From Malurus cyaneus samueli (taxonomy: Eukaryota > Chordata > Aves > Passeriformes > Maluridae): 64,000 bases of DNA. The translations under genes and the position numbers were made by a program. The stretch covers positions 46,880,863-46,944,862 of the forward strand of contig CM019216.1 in NCBI GenBank assembly GCA_009741485.1, in the 5' to 3' direction. The notes under the pieces were generated by a model, which did not search any database, had not been told where the DNA came from, and worked only from the letters and a program-made list of their open reading frames with translations. Each line of letters opens with the position of its first letter. Position 1 is the stretch's first letter. Below are positions 52,491 to 64,000 of the stretch, one piece after another.

Positions 52491-55400
52491 TCTGCAGAAG
52501 CAGCCTAGTGAAAAGGAAAGTGGTGCTAGCTTTCCTCCTGACAATCCACCAGTGTATCTCCACACAGGCACAAAGGAGACATTTCTAGGCATCAACAGGT
52601 AGCCTTTGTGCTCACACAGCCTGTGATTTTTTCTGCAATGAGTGCCAGAGTAAGTACATTTCCAAGAGCTTCTAACCTTTGAAGAGAATTTTTGAAACAA
52701 GTAATTTCTCAGAGTTGCACTGTAAGTTGGAAGGGAGATAGAACACCCTTAGGGAGTGAGAGCTAAGAAAAATGCACCAGAGTAGTACTTTGGCAAATGT
52801 TCCATAACACTGCAGCCAAGTTAACTCACTGTTTTCTGTGCTTTCTTTCAATACAGTGGTGCTGGACTGTATTGAATTATATATAATTCCAGCCTGTTTC
52901 TTCTACTGCTTTTATACATGTCAAGTCATTTCTTGAAGGACTGATGCCCAGAGACTGACAGCCTTGTTCTACTTTTTATAATCTTGAAGAAATTCTTTAA
53001 GTCTCTGCAACATGTCTGACTTGCAAATCAGTTTCCAGATTCTATTTTCCTTTCACCTTTCTTGTACGCCTCCCCAGATGAGTTCACCCTTCATTCCTTG
53101 CCAAAGCCTCTTTGCCCGGAGACTCTGCTCTCATGATCACACTGCTGACACTGTGACCACAGCAAAAGTTGTCATTCAGCTCTGAACCTCAGTCCTTTCC
53201 ACTGAAGTGCAGTTTTCTTTGGCCATCCAAAAATGAAATCCCTATTTCCTTAAAGTGAAATTGCAACAGAGGAAATTGTGTGCTCCATCAATCTGTGCAC
53301 AAGTGACCAAAAAAAAAGCAATGGACATGTTGAATGTTGTGTCCTACCCTATAATAAGACAAACAGAAAATGAACCTTTAAGAGGCAGCAGGGAAGTTAC
53401 ATTTATCATGGAAACTGGGAGATATCTTATAAAATGTACATATACATGTGGCTTTCTCTTCCTGATCATTTTGGGAAAAACTATATCATACCATATTTGT
53501 TACAAGGAACTAGTTTTATCCACTCTTTCATTCACTCTCTCTGCCCTCTCTTCCTTTCATTTTGACTGATTGCTGAACTGCCAGGGTTAATAAATCTTCT
53601 CCTCAGTTTGCATAGTTGTCCTGTTGTCCAGTATCCAGGAAGTAGCACAAAGACTGATTTTGCCAAGTCACGATATCCTCACATCGTGTGAGTGGAAGAG
53701 TTTCCTGGGGAGAAGGATAAGAAAAAGTGCATTACTAGATCTCCAAAACTTTAAGCTTAGCAACAGCTTTGTCCCAATGAAAATTATTCAGCTTGAGCTT
53801 CCCTAATGAATAATGCAGGGGGACTTGGAGTACCAGAACAATCTTCTTGCCATTTATGGATGCTAAGTTACCCAAGACAAAAAGCAAGATGTTAGCTTTG
53901 TGAACAGCTATTCTCTGCTAAACATTTTGGAACGCCCCCTTTTTCCAACCATAAGTGAAAAAAACTTCATTGTGCCTGTAAAACTAAAACAGCCTTAGCA
54001 GAGAAAGTCTGTGCTAGCTTCCTTCACAGAAAGAACCAGAACAACTTTGAGATGTGTTTTGAAGGGGGAAAATAAAAGATTCTTGCATTTAATCTCCAGG
54101 GCAATATTTTGTCAGCATCCGAAATCATTGTATACCCTACAGCAGTTTTCATGATCAAATGGAGCTAATGAAAGAGGAGTACACCAAATCATGAAATTTA
54201 CTGGAATTAATTAGATTCTTGATATAAGGTCTTGCTTTAAATAGGCTGAGGTTTTCTCTCTGGCAGATGCCACACGAGGAGCTGTGTCTTGAAACTGTAA
54301 TACCTTATGTGCTGTTGTTGCTTCCAGTCTGCATTCAAACTCAGAGTGGCCCAGTCTCCTTAGCAATAGGAACAAGGAACACAGAGATATATAGAGTGTG
54401 TCACTGAGAAAAGTTATATTCACCCTTGCCTCAGAGAATCAAGATCATCTCAGAAAGAGGTGACATCATGTAGGCCATGTTTTTTTCACTCAGACCTCTA
54501 TTTAGCTGGAGTGTACTTCTGAGTGTGGAGTAGGGCACACTGCAGGGGTGTTCCATGGTTTAGCATTCACTGTTCCTAATCCTGAATAAAAAGCTCACTT
54601 TGAACAGCCCTCATACTAAAATTTCATGCACCACTTCCACAGAGCTGGCAGAGCTACACTAGTTTTTAGGGAACTGATGCCAGCATTCCTGTCTGGAAAC
54701 GTCCTGAGCCATAAGTTAACTAACAAGTTCATATTGTTGCCTGTACAATTTCTTTTCTCTACCGATTTTGGTCGTGCAACCAAATTACTGGAATGTGCTG
54801 ACAGGATCTCCAGTACACTGCAAGTTTAACATTGAACACAGTGCAAGAAGAGCTGGTCTCATGGGATGTCAGAGCAGCTGTTACACCCCAGCACTGTTTG
54901 GGTTTATAAGAAAACTTATATCTGGCAGGGCATTCTGAATACATGTGCTAAGCTCTTGGAAAACTGTTGGCTTTGGGCAGTGTGGCACACGTGCTCCATT
55001 GCTTTAAAACTTGTGAGTTCAGTGGATGGTGTTAATCCTGATCTACAGCCTGATTCTGTAGCCATGTTTTTCATTTGTGTGTTTGCTTTTTACAAGCTGG
55101 TCATTCAAGTCAAAGGAGAAAAAGGCCTGATAATATGCTTGATACGCATTTCTGAAAGAGAATGTCCCTTTGATGGTAGATTTTCTAGGCACGAAGAGGT
55201 TTTTCAACTTTGCCACCTACAGTAAGGTTCACCTCGGGATTTTTTAGGTTCTCAGACTTTTCTTAGATGACTGAATTCTTCAAGTTAGCTTGTAGGCAGC
55301 TCTGTATAATTGTTATAGCTAGAAAAACCTGGTTTAAACTCATTTGCATTGCAGTTAATCCAGAAGTATTTTGAAGAACTGGGAACAGGAGATCTTTATT

Positions 55401-56385
55401 CATCTTAAAGATAAGAGGTAAAGTTCTGGGATTGGATTTTCTTAATTTTTCTTTTCCTTTTGGCAAATGTAAGACTTTCTTAAGGCAATCCATTATGAAT
55501 TTAAAATTTCAGTACTGCTTTTCTGGACACACCTTAAGGGGAAAACTTGTTCCTCAAATAGCATTGAACATCTTTTCCCATGAATAAAGACTTCTTTCAA
55601 TTATCTCAAACTACTACTCCAAAAACCACACATCAAAAACAGCTAAATGGCATAGAAAAATTCTGAGAAGTTGGAATATCTGATTTTATACTTTTTGTTG
55701 CTAGGTTGGATTTTTAATTGCGTATTGATAATGTGAGTTCAGAAACTCCAGATATGTGCGCCTTTGAGTATTGGGACCATAAGCTCCAAGGCTTACCCCA
55801 ATAAATATCTCAGAACTATAATGCAGTCTAGCATCAGATGATGTGGAAGAACCATTGTCAGTGACCACTGAATCAAGAAATTTTAAGGAATCAAAAACTT
55901 ACTGTGTCTGTCTGTCCAAGATCAATAAAAGCTATCCAGGAAATTCAGCTTTAAATTAGGAACACAACTTCCTTTTAAGCCTGAACAAAAGCCCAGCATG
56001 CCAAGACTGTACATTGCCGAACAAACACAGATGAGAATTATTTAATATTGAAACAAGAAAAAAAAACAAACCAAAAACAATTACTATACTTTCTGGACAA
56101 GGAGATATTTCAAGGAACATGTATCCTTCTTATTACTGTTATACAAACTGTTCATTTTGTTTGCCAACAATGGTTCAATTTTTCACCTAGACCTTCTGGT
56201 CTTCACCAGAAGACCCCTCCTCTAGCCAGGTTCAATCAGTTGAGCTGACCAAACAGAAGGGTATAGTCATGTCCCAAATGTCTGTGAATTACCAGAGAAT
56301 TAAAGAATAATTCCATCACAATAAATTAATGGAAATTATGCTTTGTTATGTACAGTAACTTGCCTTCCATAACAGCGATGCTGGG
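52491..56385. other. Unique AT-rich noncoding DNA
   Basis: No gene or recognisable element. The 119-codon frame at 54866-55225 (+) and the 104-codon frame at 53255-53569 (+) show no known domain. Confidence 0.55.
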
Positions 56386-56511
56386 TGATGTTGGTTAACC
56401 CTCATGGGCAGTTCAGCCCCTACAGCCACTCACTCACTCCCCCAAAAGTGGGATGGGGGAGAGGATCAGAAGGCTAAAAGCAAGAAAACTCATGGGTTGA
56501 GAGAAATACAG

Positions 56512-56517
56512 TTTAAT
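56512..56517 (-). promoter_or_regulatory. Polyadenylation signal of the LTR
   Basis: ATTAAA on the minus strand within CCTATTAAACTG, downstream of the TATA-like box, as expected at the end of the R region. It would end transcripts started in an upstream LTR. Confidence 0.6.
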
Positions 56518-56684
56518 AGGCAAAGCAAAAAGTGTGAAAGCAAATTAAGGAACTCATTCAGTGCTTCCCATGGGCAGGCAGGTATTCAGCCATTTGCAGG
56601 GAAGCAGGGCACTATCACGGGTAATGAATACTTGGGGTGACAAACTCCAATCAAATACAATGCCTCTCCTCCTTCTTTCCCCAG

Positions 56685-56692
56685 CTTTATAT
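56685..56692 (-). promoter_or_regulatory. TATA-like box of the LTR promoter
   Basis: On the minus strand the LTR reads GATATAAAGC here, at the position where this LTR family carries its TATA box, about 170 bases before the polyadenylation signal. It is a possible RNA polymerase II core promoter directed toward lower coordinates. Activity is unknown. Confidence 0.6.
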
Positions 56693-56936
56693 CTTGAGCA
56701 TGGCACTGTAAGTTAGGGGATACCCCTGTGGTCAGTTTGGCTGTGCTCCATGCCAACTCCTTGTGCACCCCCAGCCTTCCTGGCTGGTTGGATGGAGAGG
56801 CAGAAAATGCAAGCACTGCTCAGTGATTGCTAATACATCCCTCTATTATCAACACTGTTTCCAGCATAAATCACAAAGCATAGCCCTATACCAGCTAATA
56901 GGAAGAAATAACCCTGGCTCAGCCAAAATCAGCACA

Positions 56937-58509
56937 AATGTAAGAAATCATAGGATGAAGGTTTCTGTAAGAAATTTTTGTTGGAGTCGTAGGCTCTCAA
57001 ACTCTTCAGGAATGCTCTGATCTGGTTCTTTGGCCAAGAACAATGTACATAGAAGAGATAATCAAAAGAGTGAGATCAGATGCAAAATTTGACATCATTC
57101 CTTTCCATCATTGACAAAGTTGGCATCTATTCAAAATGGTCAAGGTACCCTGGTTATAATATTTGCTTTCCTATATTCATATGATGGTGTCTGCATTAGT
57201 TGTAATTCATGTTTGCAGTTTAGATTTGTAATTTATATATTTTGCAGAAAAAGCCAATAGATTTACACCTGAGAAAAGGGATAGATAAGAAGGGAACTGT
57301 CTGTAATTTATGTGATACATGTAGTGCAGTTCCTCCAAAGTGGGCTGAAGGTGCTGTGCAAGCGGAACAACAGGGTCAGAACTGATTTATCCTGCATTAT
57401 CCCATTAACCTCAGTGAGCTCTGCACAGCACGTAAAAGAGGGAATTATAATAAAATCCCATAAATTCCTATTCATAAATTCAGATCTATAAGAAAAAGTG
57501 ATTCTTCCAGTCCTGAAAGAGTAAATAATTTTCCATATCTGAGATTTGTACTCTTTAGTAAACCTGACAGCAGTCTGTGTCAATTACTAACATCAAATAT
57601 TTTCTAGTTTCTAAGATGTCATGCAGTGCCATGCAGAAGTGTCTCAATTTGCACACAGAAGACTTACATATGCTTCTATCCAAACCTGTTACCTTGGCAG
57701 GTACCTTACCTAAGTAGGAATTCTATTTTTTAGGATATTGCTTGAAGTTAAATAGATTATGTATGGTGTATAATGTAGTTGATTTGCAGTCTTCTTCACT
57801 TGGATGTCTCCAGTGTTCAAATTTTGCCTTTTGGCCACTTTCTTACTGAATGAACTTCCAGAAGAAATGTGCAGTGCTCAGCATTCTTGATGTTCTTTTT
57901 CCCATTGTCACTGTTAAAAGGATAAGAACTACAGATTTCATTTAATTTCTGAGAGAACCAGCCCACAGGTTAGAGGAATTTTTTTGAGTCCTTTGATAAC
58001 TGCAAAACAAACATCTCATGTCTCCTGTAGAACATTGTCACAACAGCAAGGCTGCCTTTCCATCTTTCTGACTTATTGTGATGTTATCTGAGCCTAGCTA
58101 ATGAGTTTCCAGTGAATTAGTCCTGAAGCCAGCTCAATTTTTCCAAAGCCTCAAACGCTATTTTTCTACTCTCAGGAGAGAAGGCAGACCTCTGGACATC
58201 TGGTCTTTGCTGTTTCTAGAGAAACCTTTAGTTTTAGATAATTGTTAATTTTTGGCATTATCTCTGAATGAAAATGGTTCCCAGGAACATAAAATCCAGA
58301 TAGCTCAACTCGGTCTGATATTGTCCAAAAAATAAACAAATCTACATGAAAAGCCTTCTGGGGATGCAGCTCAATTTTAGCACATCTGTTCAGCTTCTCA
58401 GAGCAGGCACATCCTCTGGTATCTCTTAGCTTTTATTAGATTCTGCAGATGCTGAATACCCCATCTGTGCTCCTCACTGAAAGTGAGAAAAGCTAAACAG
58501 TGACTGAAG
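56937..58509. other. Unique AT-rich noncoding DNA
   Basis: No gene, RNA gene or repeat is recognised. Open frames are under 95 codons. Confidence 0.55.
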
Positions 58510-58860
58510 TAAATGACATGGCCTCAGCACGTGGGAGCCCTTCTGGTGAGCCCCAGAGCCTCCTGCAGGGGCTGGCACATGGCAGCCTGGATTCCTGTGC
58601 CTGGTGATGGTGGCACAAGCACAGAGGTGATGGGGGAACAGGCAAAGGCAGCTCACTCCACATCTGGCTGCATCTGGGGCACCGTGCTGAGCTGCTGCCA
58701 TCCCATGGCTGGGCTGAGCAACCTTTACTGCTGGGAAACTTGCTGGAGCTTGACTCACACCTTTGCCTTGGCTGTGCAACACATTTGTGTTGCAGAGTTT
58801 CAAGGGAATTCCCACACCCAAGACAAACACGGGCAGTCTTCCCTCCCACACTTAATTGTG
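58510..58860. other. GC-richer island of unknown nature
   Basis: About 350 bases clearly richer in G and C than the surroundings. They have many CAGCC, GGCTG and TGCTG words but few CpGs, so this is not a CpG island. Overlapping open frames exist on both strands (123 codons on +, 125 and 132 on -), as expected when stop codons are rare. None has a domain I recognise. It may be an unrecognised old repeat, a retrocopy fragment or a conserved element. Confidence 0.4.
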
Positions 58861-61800
58861 ACTTTTCCCTGCACATTTTTCTAGTTTGCATATTAGCTGT
58901 TCTTGCCTGACAACTGTGCTTGTGGAAAGCGCTCCCATTTCATCTGAGATCACCTGCGGTATAATGTACCTGAATGGACATGATTCAGTGGAACAGGTTT
59001 CCAAGAGACAGTTATTCTGTAGTTAAATTCAAAGGACAGCGATTTAAGAGAAGACACAATTTACACCTGACCCTCTATGCAATGAAAAAAAAAAAAAGGC
59101 ACGACTATACATTTGGATGTAAACACAGTCCCTGGACCATGATTAATATGATCTTGGGAAATAACACATTGTTTCCATTTGCTTGTAGCATTTGAACATG
59201 AACAAACCCCTAAATTTGGTAAGAGATCTATCAATGACTCATATAAGTATTTTAAAAATATATTAGTTGAATGAGTGAGTAGGTAACATGATATGGCCAG
59301 TTGGAATTGAGAGGGTTACCAGAATTGTGTTCTGCTGGAGGTATATCTGTCCTGTCGGTTTTATGCAGTTCCCACTTACTTCAAGGGCTGCAGGTAAAAG
59401 GGGAATGTCCAGATCCTTCCACAGAAAGAAGTGGGATTCATTTGATAGGAGGGTTTGGTCACCCAGTGTCCACAAACAAGCAGCATAGATGTGTGTTCAA
59501 AATACTGCCTTCCAGCAACATTCTCTGCAAGTTACCTGCTCTCCTTGGACCTTTGATATCCTGAGCCTGACATCAACCCCCTGACACAATCATCCCACAG
59601 CGGGGCCAAAACTTTGTTGTTCACAATTCTGCCAGACTTTGGCCATTTCTTCATCTGAGCTCAGAGCCCATCCTTTCACAGGAGGCGTCCTTATGGCAAT
59701 CTGATACCATTTCTTCCCCAGTTCCCAGTTCAAACATTGCCCTGGTTCCCTCCATCTGCCTCTGATGTCTCATCCCAGATTCCTTGTTGAACCAATGGTA
59801 AGTACTGGGCTTGCCTCAGGCTGCTATAAATTTGTTTTCCAAACAACATTTCAATGATTTCCAAAAGCTAAATTACTGGAGAAGAGACAGTTTTCTCCAG
59901 TTCTTGACATCTTCATTTTGTAATCATCTAACTCCTCCATGATTAGAAGCTGTAACTTGTAAATCCTAGACAGTGGCATGGTCCCTCTGACTGGGGAGAC
60001 ATAATTCATGTCTTTGCATAAAAATGTGCCTAACCTTGTTCAAGCCTCTCATGAATCCTCCTGCTGACCACACTAAGGAAAAAAGAAGGCATCAACCCAG
60101 AAAAAGGACAAGCTGGGCATGCTATTGTTTATAGAGGTTTGTTAGCTCCCCTGATGCAGGGTGGGAACAGAATGCCAGGCCTCTCTTGATCTTACAGTGA
60201 TTTTTTGCTGGCACCCAGCTTGAATCTCCTCCCTTGGACAGACTTCACCAAATGATGACACTCATCACCTCAGTTCCAGTAATTCAGAGAAACCACATGA
60301 GAACGCCTTCACCACAGGCTGCTCTGCTCCATCTTGTCCCAAGGAAAGGACAATGTCCTTTAAGCAGCTGATTATTCAGCAGCTAGATAGCCTGCTGCTG
60401 ATGACTTTTTTAATTAGTTATTAACATTTATTCCACTTATTTTTATTTAACACACGCCACATGACACCATCTTTACCAATCCTTCTATTTATCCCCTGGA
60501 AATTAAAAATAAGTTGAAACCATGAGAATTTTCTATCTTAAGAGCTGTGATACCCAGCTACTGTAGACATAGCAAGCTTTTTATTTGGTTTGGAAATGAC
60601 TAAGAAGAATTCTCACTCAACAGCAAGTTCCACATGTCTAAGGATTATTTAGGTGGCATTTGTAGCCACCTGAACTATCATGGTGCCCTTCGTGATTTCA
60701 TTTTCCTAAGACGTATAATTCATTGTACTAACGATTAACATCAATTATGAGGCCTAACTTGTGTTTCCAGTTTGAGGTGGCTTTATCTGAGATCTTTAGA
60801 TTTGAGTATTCAGCAGTTTCAACTGCAGGGTGTCTCCAACAAGTGGTGCAAAGATTTACAAAACAGCAGTGATGGGTCTGCACTGTTACTCAGCATAAGA
60901 AGCACAGGGTCAACACAGCACTGCATGGTGGGCTTGCACACCATGATCATAGCCCTGCTCCTGAGTTTCCCCACTGGGAAAAAAAAATGGAAACATGCTA
61001 ATGCCTTTGTTGGGAAGGTAGGGTGACTCCACAGATGTTGTACGAGCACCACAAATTGAAGTCCAGATCTACAGAGTAGAAGTTTGCACATGAGGTAATT
61101 GTTTGGGCTCTCTCTGTAGTCAATGAAAAGAAATAGGAAACTGCAGGGGATGATTTATCTCACCCTAAAATAGTAACTTTAACTAGGGCAAATGAATCCC
61201 ATCTTGGAAGTGACTGTCGGCAATTACTATGAAAGGACTCAAGGAAACTATCTCTCAAGTAAATGTCAACACTACAAACACGTGAAGTTCATTAAAATTA
61301 TTCCATCTGAAGGTCTCTGATGGTCACAGCAGGGACCTCAAGATCCTGTTATTAGCCTCTGACCTTTGCCTGTTCAAAGAGCCTTTAGACTGAGAGGACC
61401 CTTTAACTCCTGCAAAAGGGCAACCAAGAGAGTGAAAAAAAAAAACTTGTAAGCTGCTGTCTGCTCTGTACAGAGATGATGAGAGAAAACCTCTATAATA
61501 GTAGCACTATGGATCTCTAGAGCTCCAGACTCTTCCTATCTGGCTAAAAAAAATGCACTCTGCCATGATGAAGAAAAATACATGCCATACTTATTGCAAA
61601 GGTCCCTAGGGAAACGTTTTGTCATAGTTCCACTGTACTAAGTGCTGTGCTTTTAAACTAGAGACAGTCTGTACCACAAACACTCTCACAAACTGCCTCA
61701 CAGACAAAACAATCAAAGCACTGTGGTCCATCCCTTAAAGCTGGGAAATTGAGAGCGAGATTAAAAAGTGACTTGCCCAAATTATATAGGAAGTCTGTGG

Positions 61801-64000
61801 TGGGACTTTGTTTCTCCCAAAGCATTGCATATAGCCACACACTTGCAGCAATATTGCTAGTCTGGGGACAGAGGGATTCTTTTCTATCAGGGCTGTGCTT
61901 ACAGATGCTATATGATTTCCTTTTCTGCAATTTGGCTTAATTTCTTGAAAATGAAATGCTTTGCAATGCAGTGCACGACTATGGAATATCAAACCATTTC
62001 ATTGAGTCAATACTCTGCTCTTTGGTGAAGATGGGATTGAAGAAATCCCTTGAGTGACTTTCAAGAAGTTTCAAAAGACAAACAATTTGGAGACAATCAA
62101 GGATTTAATAATGATAGCTTGAAAGCTAGCAGGGTGCTTTGTTATATTCTCAGTATGAAGCTAAACTTTAGGGTTTATAAATATGTAGCTACTCATCAGC
62201 TGCGCTAAAAAGGTGTTCAGATTCCAAGCACTGAATATTTACTCAAGGTCTGTTTGCAACCTCACTAAGTTTCCAAAATGGTGGGTTTGTATTTACAATT
62301 AAAATCCAAGGTTTTAAACAAAAATTGTTGGTCACTGATGAAAAACAGATGAGAAACACTTCTCAAGAGAGATGGAATTTTTTCTCTCTATAACCCAAGG
62401 GAGGGAAACATCACAGTTGTCAAATACAAATGAATAAAAGTTCAAGAATAAATTGTGGGGTTTTCAGAAATGCTTAGTAATGTCATGATTCAATATTATT
62501 ATGCCATGGTGATCACGTACACTCATTTAAAAAAAAATCTGCTTCCATTACAGAGGATTAATCTTACTCTTTGGATAGCAACTACATTAATCAGATCCCT
62601 GGCTTCCATGCATTTTAATTATGGTTAAAGATCAGCAACAAAATCAGCTGTTTTATGCTCATGAATAAGTGATTTCTGATGGCTGTCAGAATTCCCACGA
62701 TTACCTATTATTCATTCTGCAGCTTGCAGTTTCCAGTTTTGAATGTTCTTCACACACAGAAGTCTTGTATTTGTCACCAGCACTCACAGTAAAAGCACTG
62801 TTTCAGGACAGATTTACCCTGTGACCACAACATAGTTTTCTGCATCTTCCTTTCACTTTCCATAAGACATATTTTTAAGCACGGGGTTTTTTTTTAAAAA
62901 AAAAGTAAAATAAATGTCTTCTTTTTCACACTAATAATGGATTCATATCCAGGTTATCAGGATCTAATGCTATATATATAGCAAAAATTTTATTTGAAAT
63001 CTTTAAGATAATGTCAGGTGATGAATGGCAAAGGCAAAGTCAACATATTTTTAATTTCTCTTACCAGAAGAGTAAGGAACTTGAAAGGCACTGATTTAAG
63101 GCTGGTAAAAGGCAGCAGTTGCATGCAATCTTTTATTCACTAAGCTAATCTGTTTTAGTCAGTATCATGAGGTTTATCTGATGCAAAGAACTTAACAAAG
63201 TCTGATAAGAGATGGACTTTTATTTGGAAAACGAGGACTTCAGCAGTTAGATAGATAAACCTACAATAATTTAAAATTGAAACAAAAGGTAGTGATTCCA
63301 CTAGGAGGTCTACATTTCATTTCCTCCTTGAGAGAAAACTTTCAGCAGGTTATTTCCTAACTGCTTTGGGGAATTTGATGAAGTCTGCATCAGGCACCAG
63401 CCTGCTCTTCTGGACTGGTGCTGGAATAGGATATAGATGGGAAGGCTTAGATGAGGAAATACCTTATCCAGAAGTGATGCTTTATCCAGCCAGGTTGCTT
63501 TCTTTAGAAGAACTTCTGTTGAAAAACAGCTGTTGAATTCCTGGATGGGTCTGGGGAACCCCTACTGGATGCCAGAGAATGACAATGACATTTCTGTGTT
63601 CAGTGGCAGACCAGCAGCCTGCATCTGGTCTGACTCAAGCAAAAGATGTCATAAGTAGATATATTGGAAAAATTTTTAATCGATTATATGCATCTCTGAA
63701 GCAAAACAGGTTTTTTTTTTCAAAACTTAAAGTTTTAGTGGAATTTGGAATTATATGCTCTGAATTGACCTTGGGTTTTTTTGTTCGCTGTTTTTTTGTT
63801 TCCTGTGACTCCTATCAGTACCACAAAACTTCTGACTGAATGGCAGAGTAAAAAAAAAAGTTCCAGGAGAAGAGAAGATTTTATGCCCTCCAGTTGCACC
63901 CTGTCTGGTGTCTGCTTACTGGGCCCATGAGTTCTTGATCACCTCTCAATCTACATTCATCTGTCCATCAGATAAATTCCACAACTAATGAGGAGTCAAT
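58861..64000. other. Unique AT-rich noncoding DNA to window end
   Basis: No gene is supported. There are small A runs near 59085-59097 and 63850-63859, and a perfect T9A9 palindrome at 62887-62904. Open frames are at most 90 codons. A donor-like ATGGTAAGTA word occurs near 59795, but no open exon with an acceptor could be tied to it. Confidence 0.5.
62887..62904. repeat. T9A9 perfect palindrome
   Basis: Nine T followed directly by nine A, an 18-bp self-complementary word next to GGGG. It has low melting stability and a strong cruciform or nucleosome-excluding tendency. Confidence 0.95.

Larger units (their letters stand above)
56386..56936 (-). mobile_element. Solo LTR of an avian endogenous retrovirus
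   Basis: A 551-bp long terminal repeat in minus orientation, of a family I recognise as common in birds. Its 5' end (minus) is at 56936 and begins TGTGCTGATTTTGGCTG. Its 3' end is near 56386 and ends in a GGTTAACC-type segment with CA. It keeps the family's order: a promoter half with a TATA-like box near 56685-56692, then an ATTAAA polyadenylation signal at 56512-56517. No primer-binding site follows its 3' end and no polypurine tract precedes its 5' end, so no internal retroviral genes remain. This is the usual product of LTR-LTR recombination. Five-base flanks (CTGGG and AATGT) do not match, so either the target duplication has mutated or my borders are off by a few bases. I cannot settle the exact family name. 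Confidence 0.87.

Noticed and set aside
59560..59810. Possible exon ending in ATGGTAAGTA
   Set aside because: A strong donor-like word alone. No continuous open frame with an acceptor, and the peptide is not recognisable.
1..64000. Prokaryotic-style systems, CRISPR arrays, operons
   Set aside because: Vertebrate repeats, no dense coding and no spaced direct-repeat array. The tandem repeats have no unique spacers.

Overview
The window looks like a gene-poor stretch of a bird genome. Four lines of evidence point there. It holds three decayed CR1 LINE loci of avian type. It holds one solo LTR of a family I recognise as widespread in birds. Interspersed repeats are sparse, roughly 2.5 kb in 64 kb. 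Composition is AT-rich and CpG-poor, as in intergenic or long-intron DNA. The species cannot be named from the sequence.

I found no protein-coding gene, tRNA, rRNA or snRNA I can support. The open reading frames are short (none above 222 codons). The longest ones (about 14.2, 17.2 and 31.6-32.4 kb) are by-products of purine or pyrimidine microsatellites, which read open in several frames on both strands. A 144-codon frame near 46.2 kb lies mostly in a CR1 3' end. I recognise no known protein domain outside the CR1 remnants and see no convincing exon with splice sites.

Layout: 1-5.4 kb unique AT-rich DNA with one T/G-rich simple repeat. 5.4-5.65 kb an internal CR1 fragment (+). 12.44-12.61 kb a CR1 3' end (+). 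14.24-14.58 kb a (GA/GGAA) polypurine tract, then a T/G tract. 16.98-17.69 kb a 712-bp polypyrimidine pentamer array (CCTTT, then mostly CCCTT). 17.7-31.8 kb unique DNA with several patches that keep CpGs and homeobox-like or AP-1-like words, possibly conserved regulatory elements. 31.84-32.22 kb a CTCTC array invaded by a CpG-bearing CGAAC pentamer. 33.74-33.79 kb a small 11-bp tandem repeat with a two-unit alternation. 38.93-39.0 kb a hairpin. 45.4-46.5 kb a CR1 in which endonuclease sequence is joined to the 3' end with the reverse transcriptase missing. 52.39-52.49 kb an ATATG pentamer array. 56.39-56.94 kb a minus-strand solo LTR. 58.5-58.86 kb a GC-richer island of unknown nature.

Nothing here amounts to a multi-gene system. 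The most notable content is the set of unstable or structure-forming tandem repeats, the internally deleted CR1, the solo LTR that keeps its core promoter signals, and the candidate conserved noncoding patches. All of the last group need alignment to test. Element identities rest on recognising sequence patterns, not on a database search.
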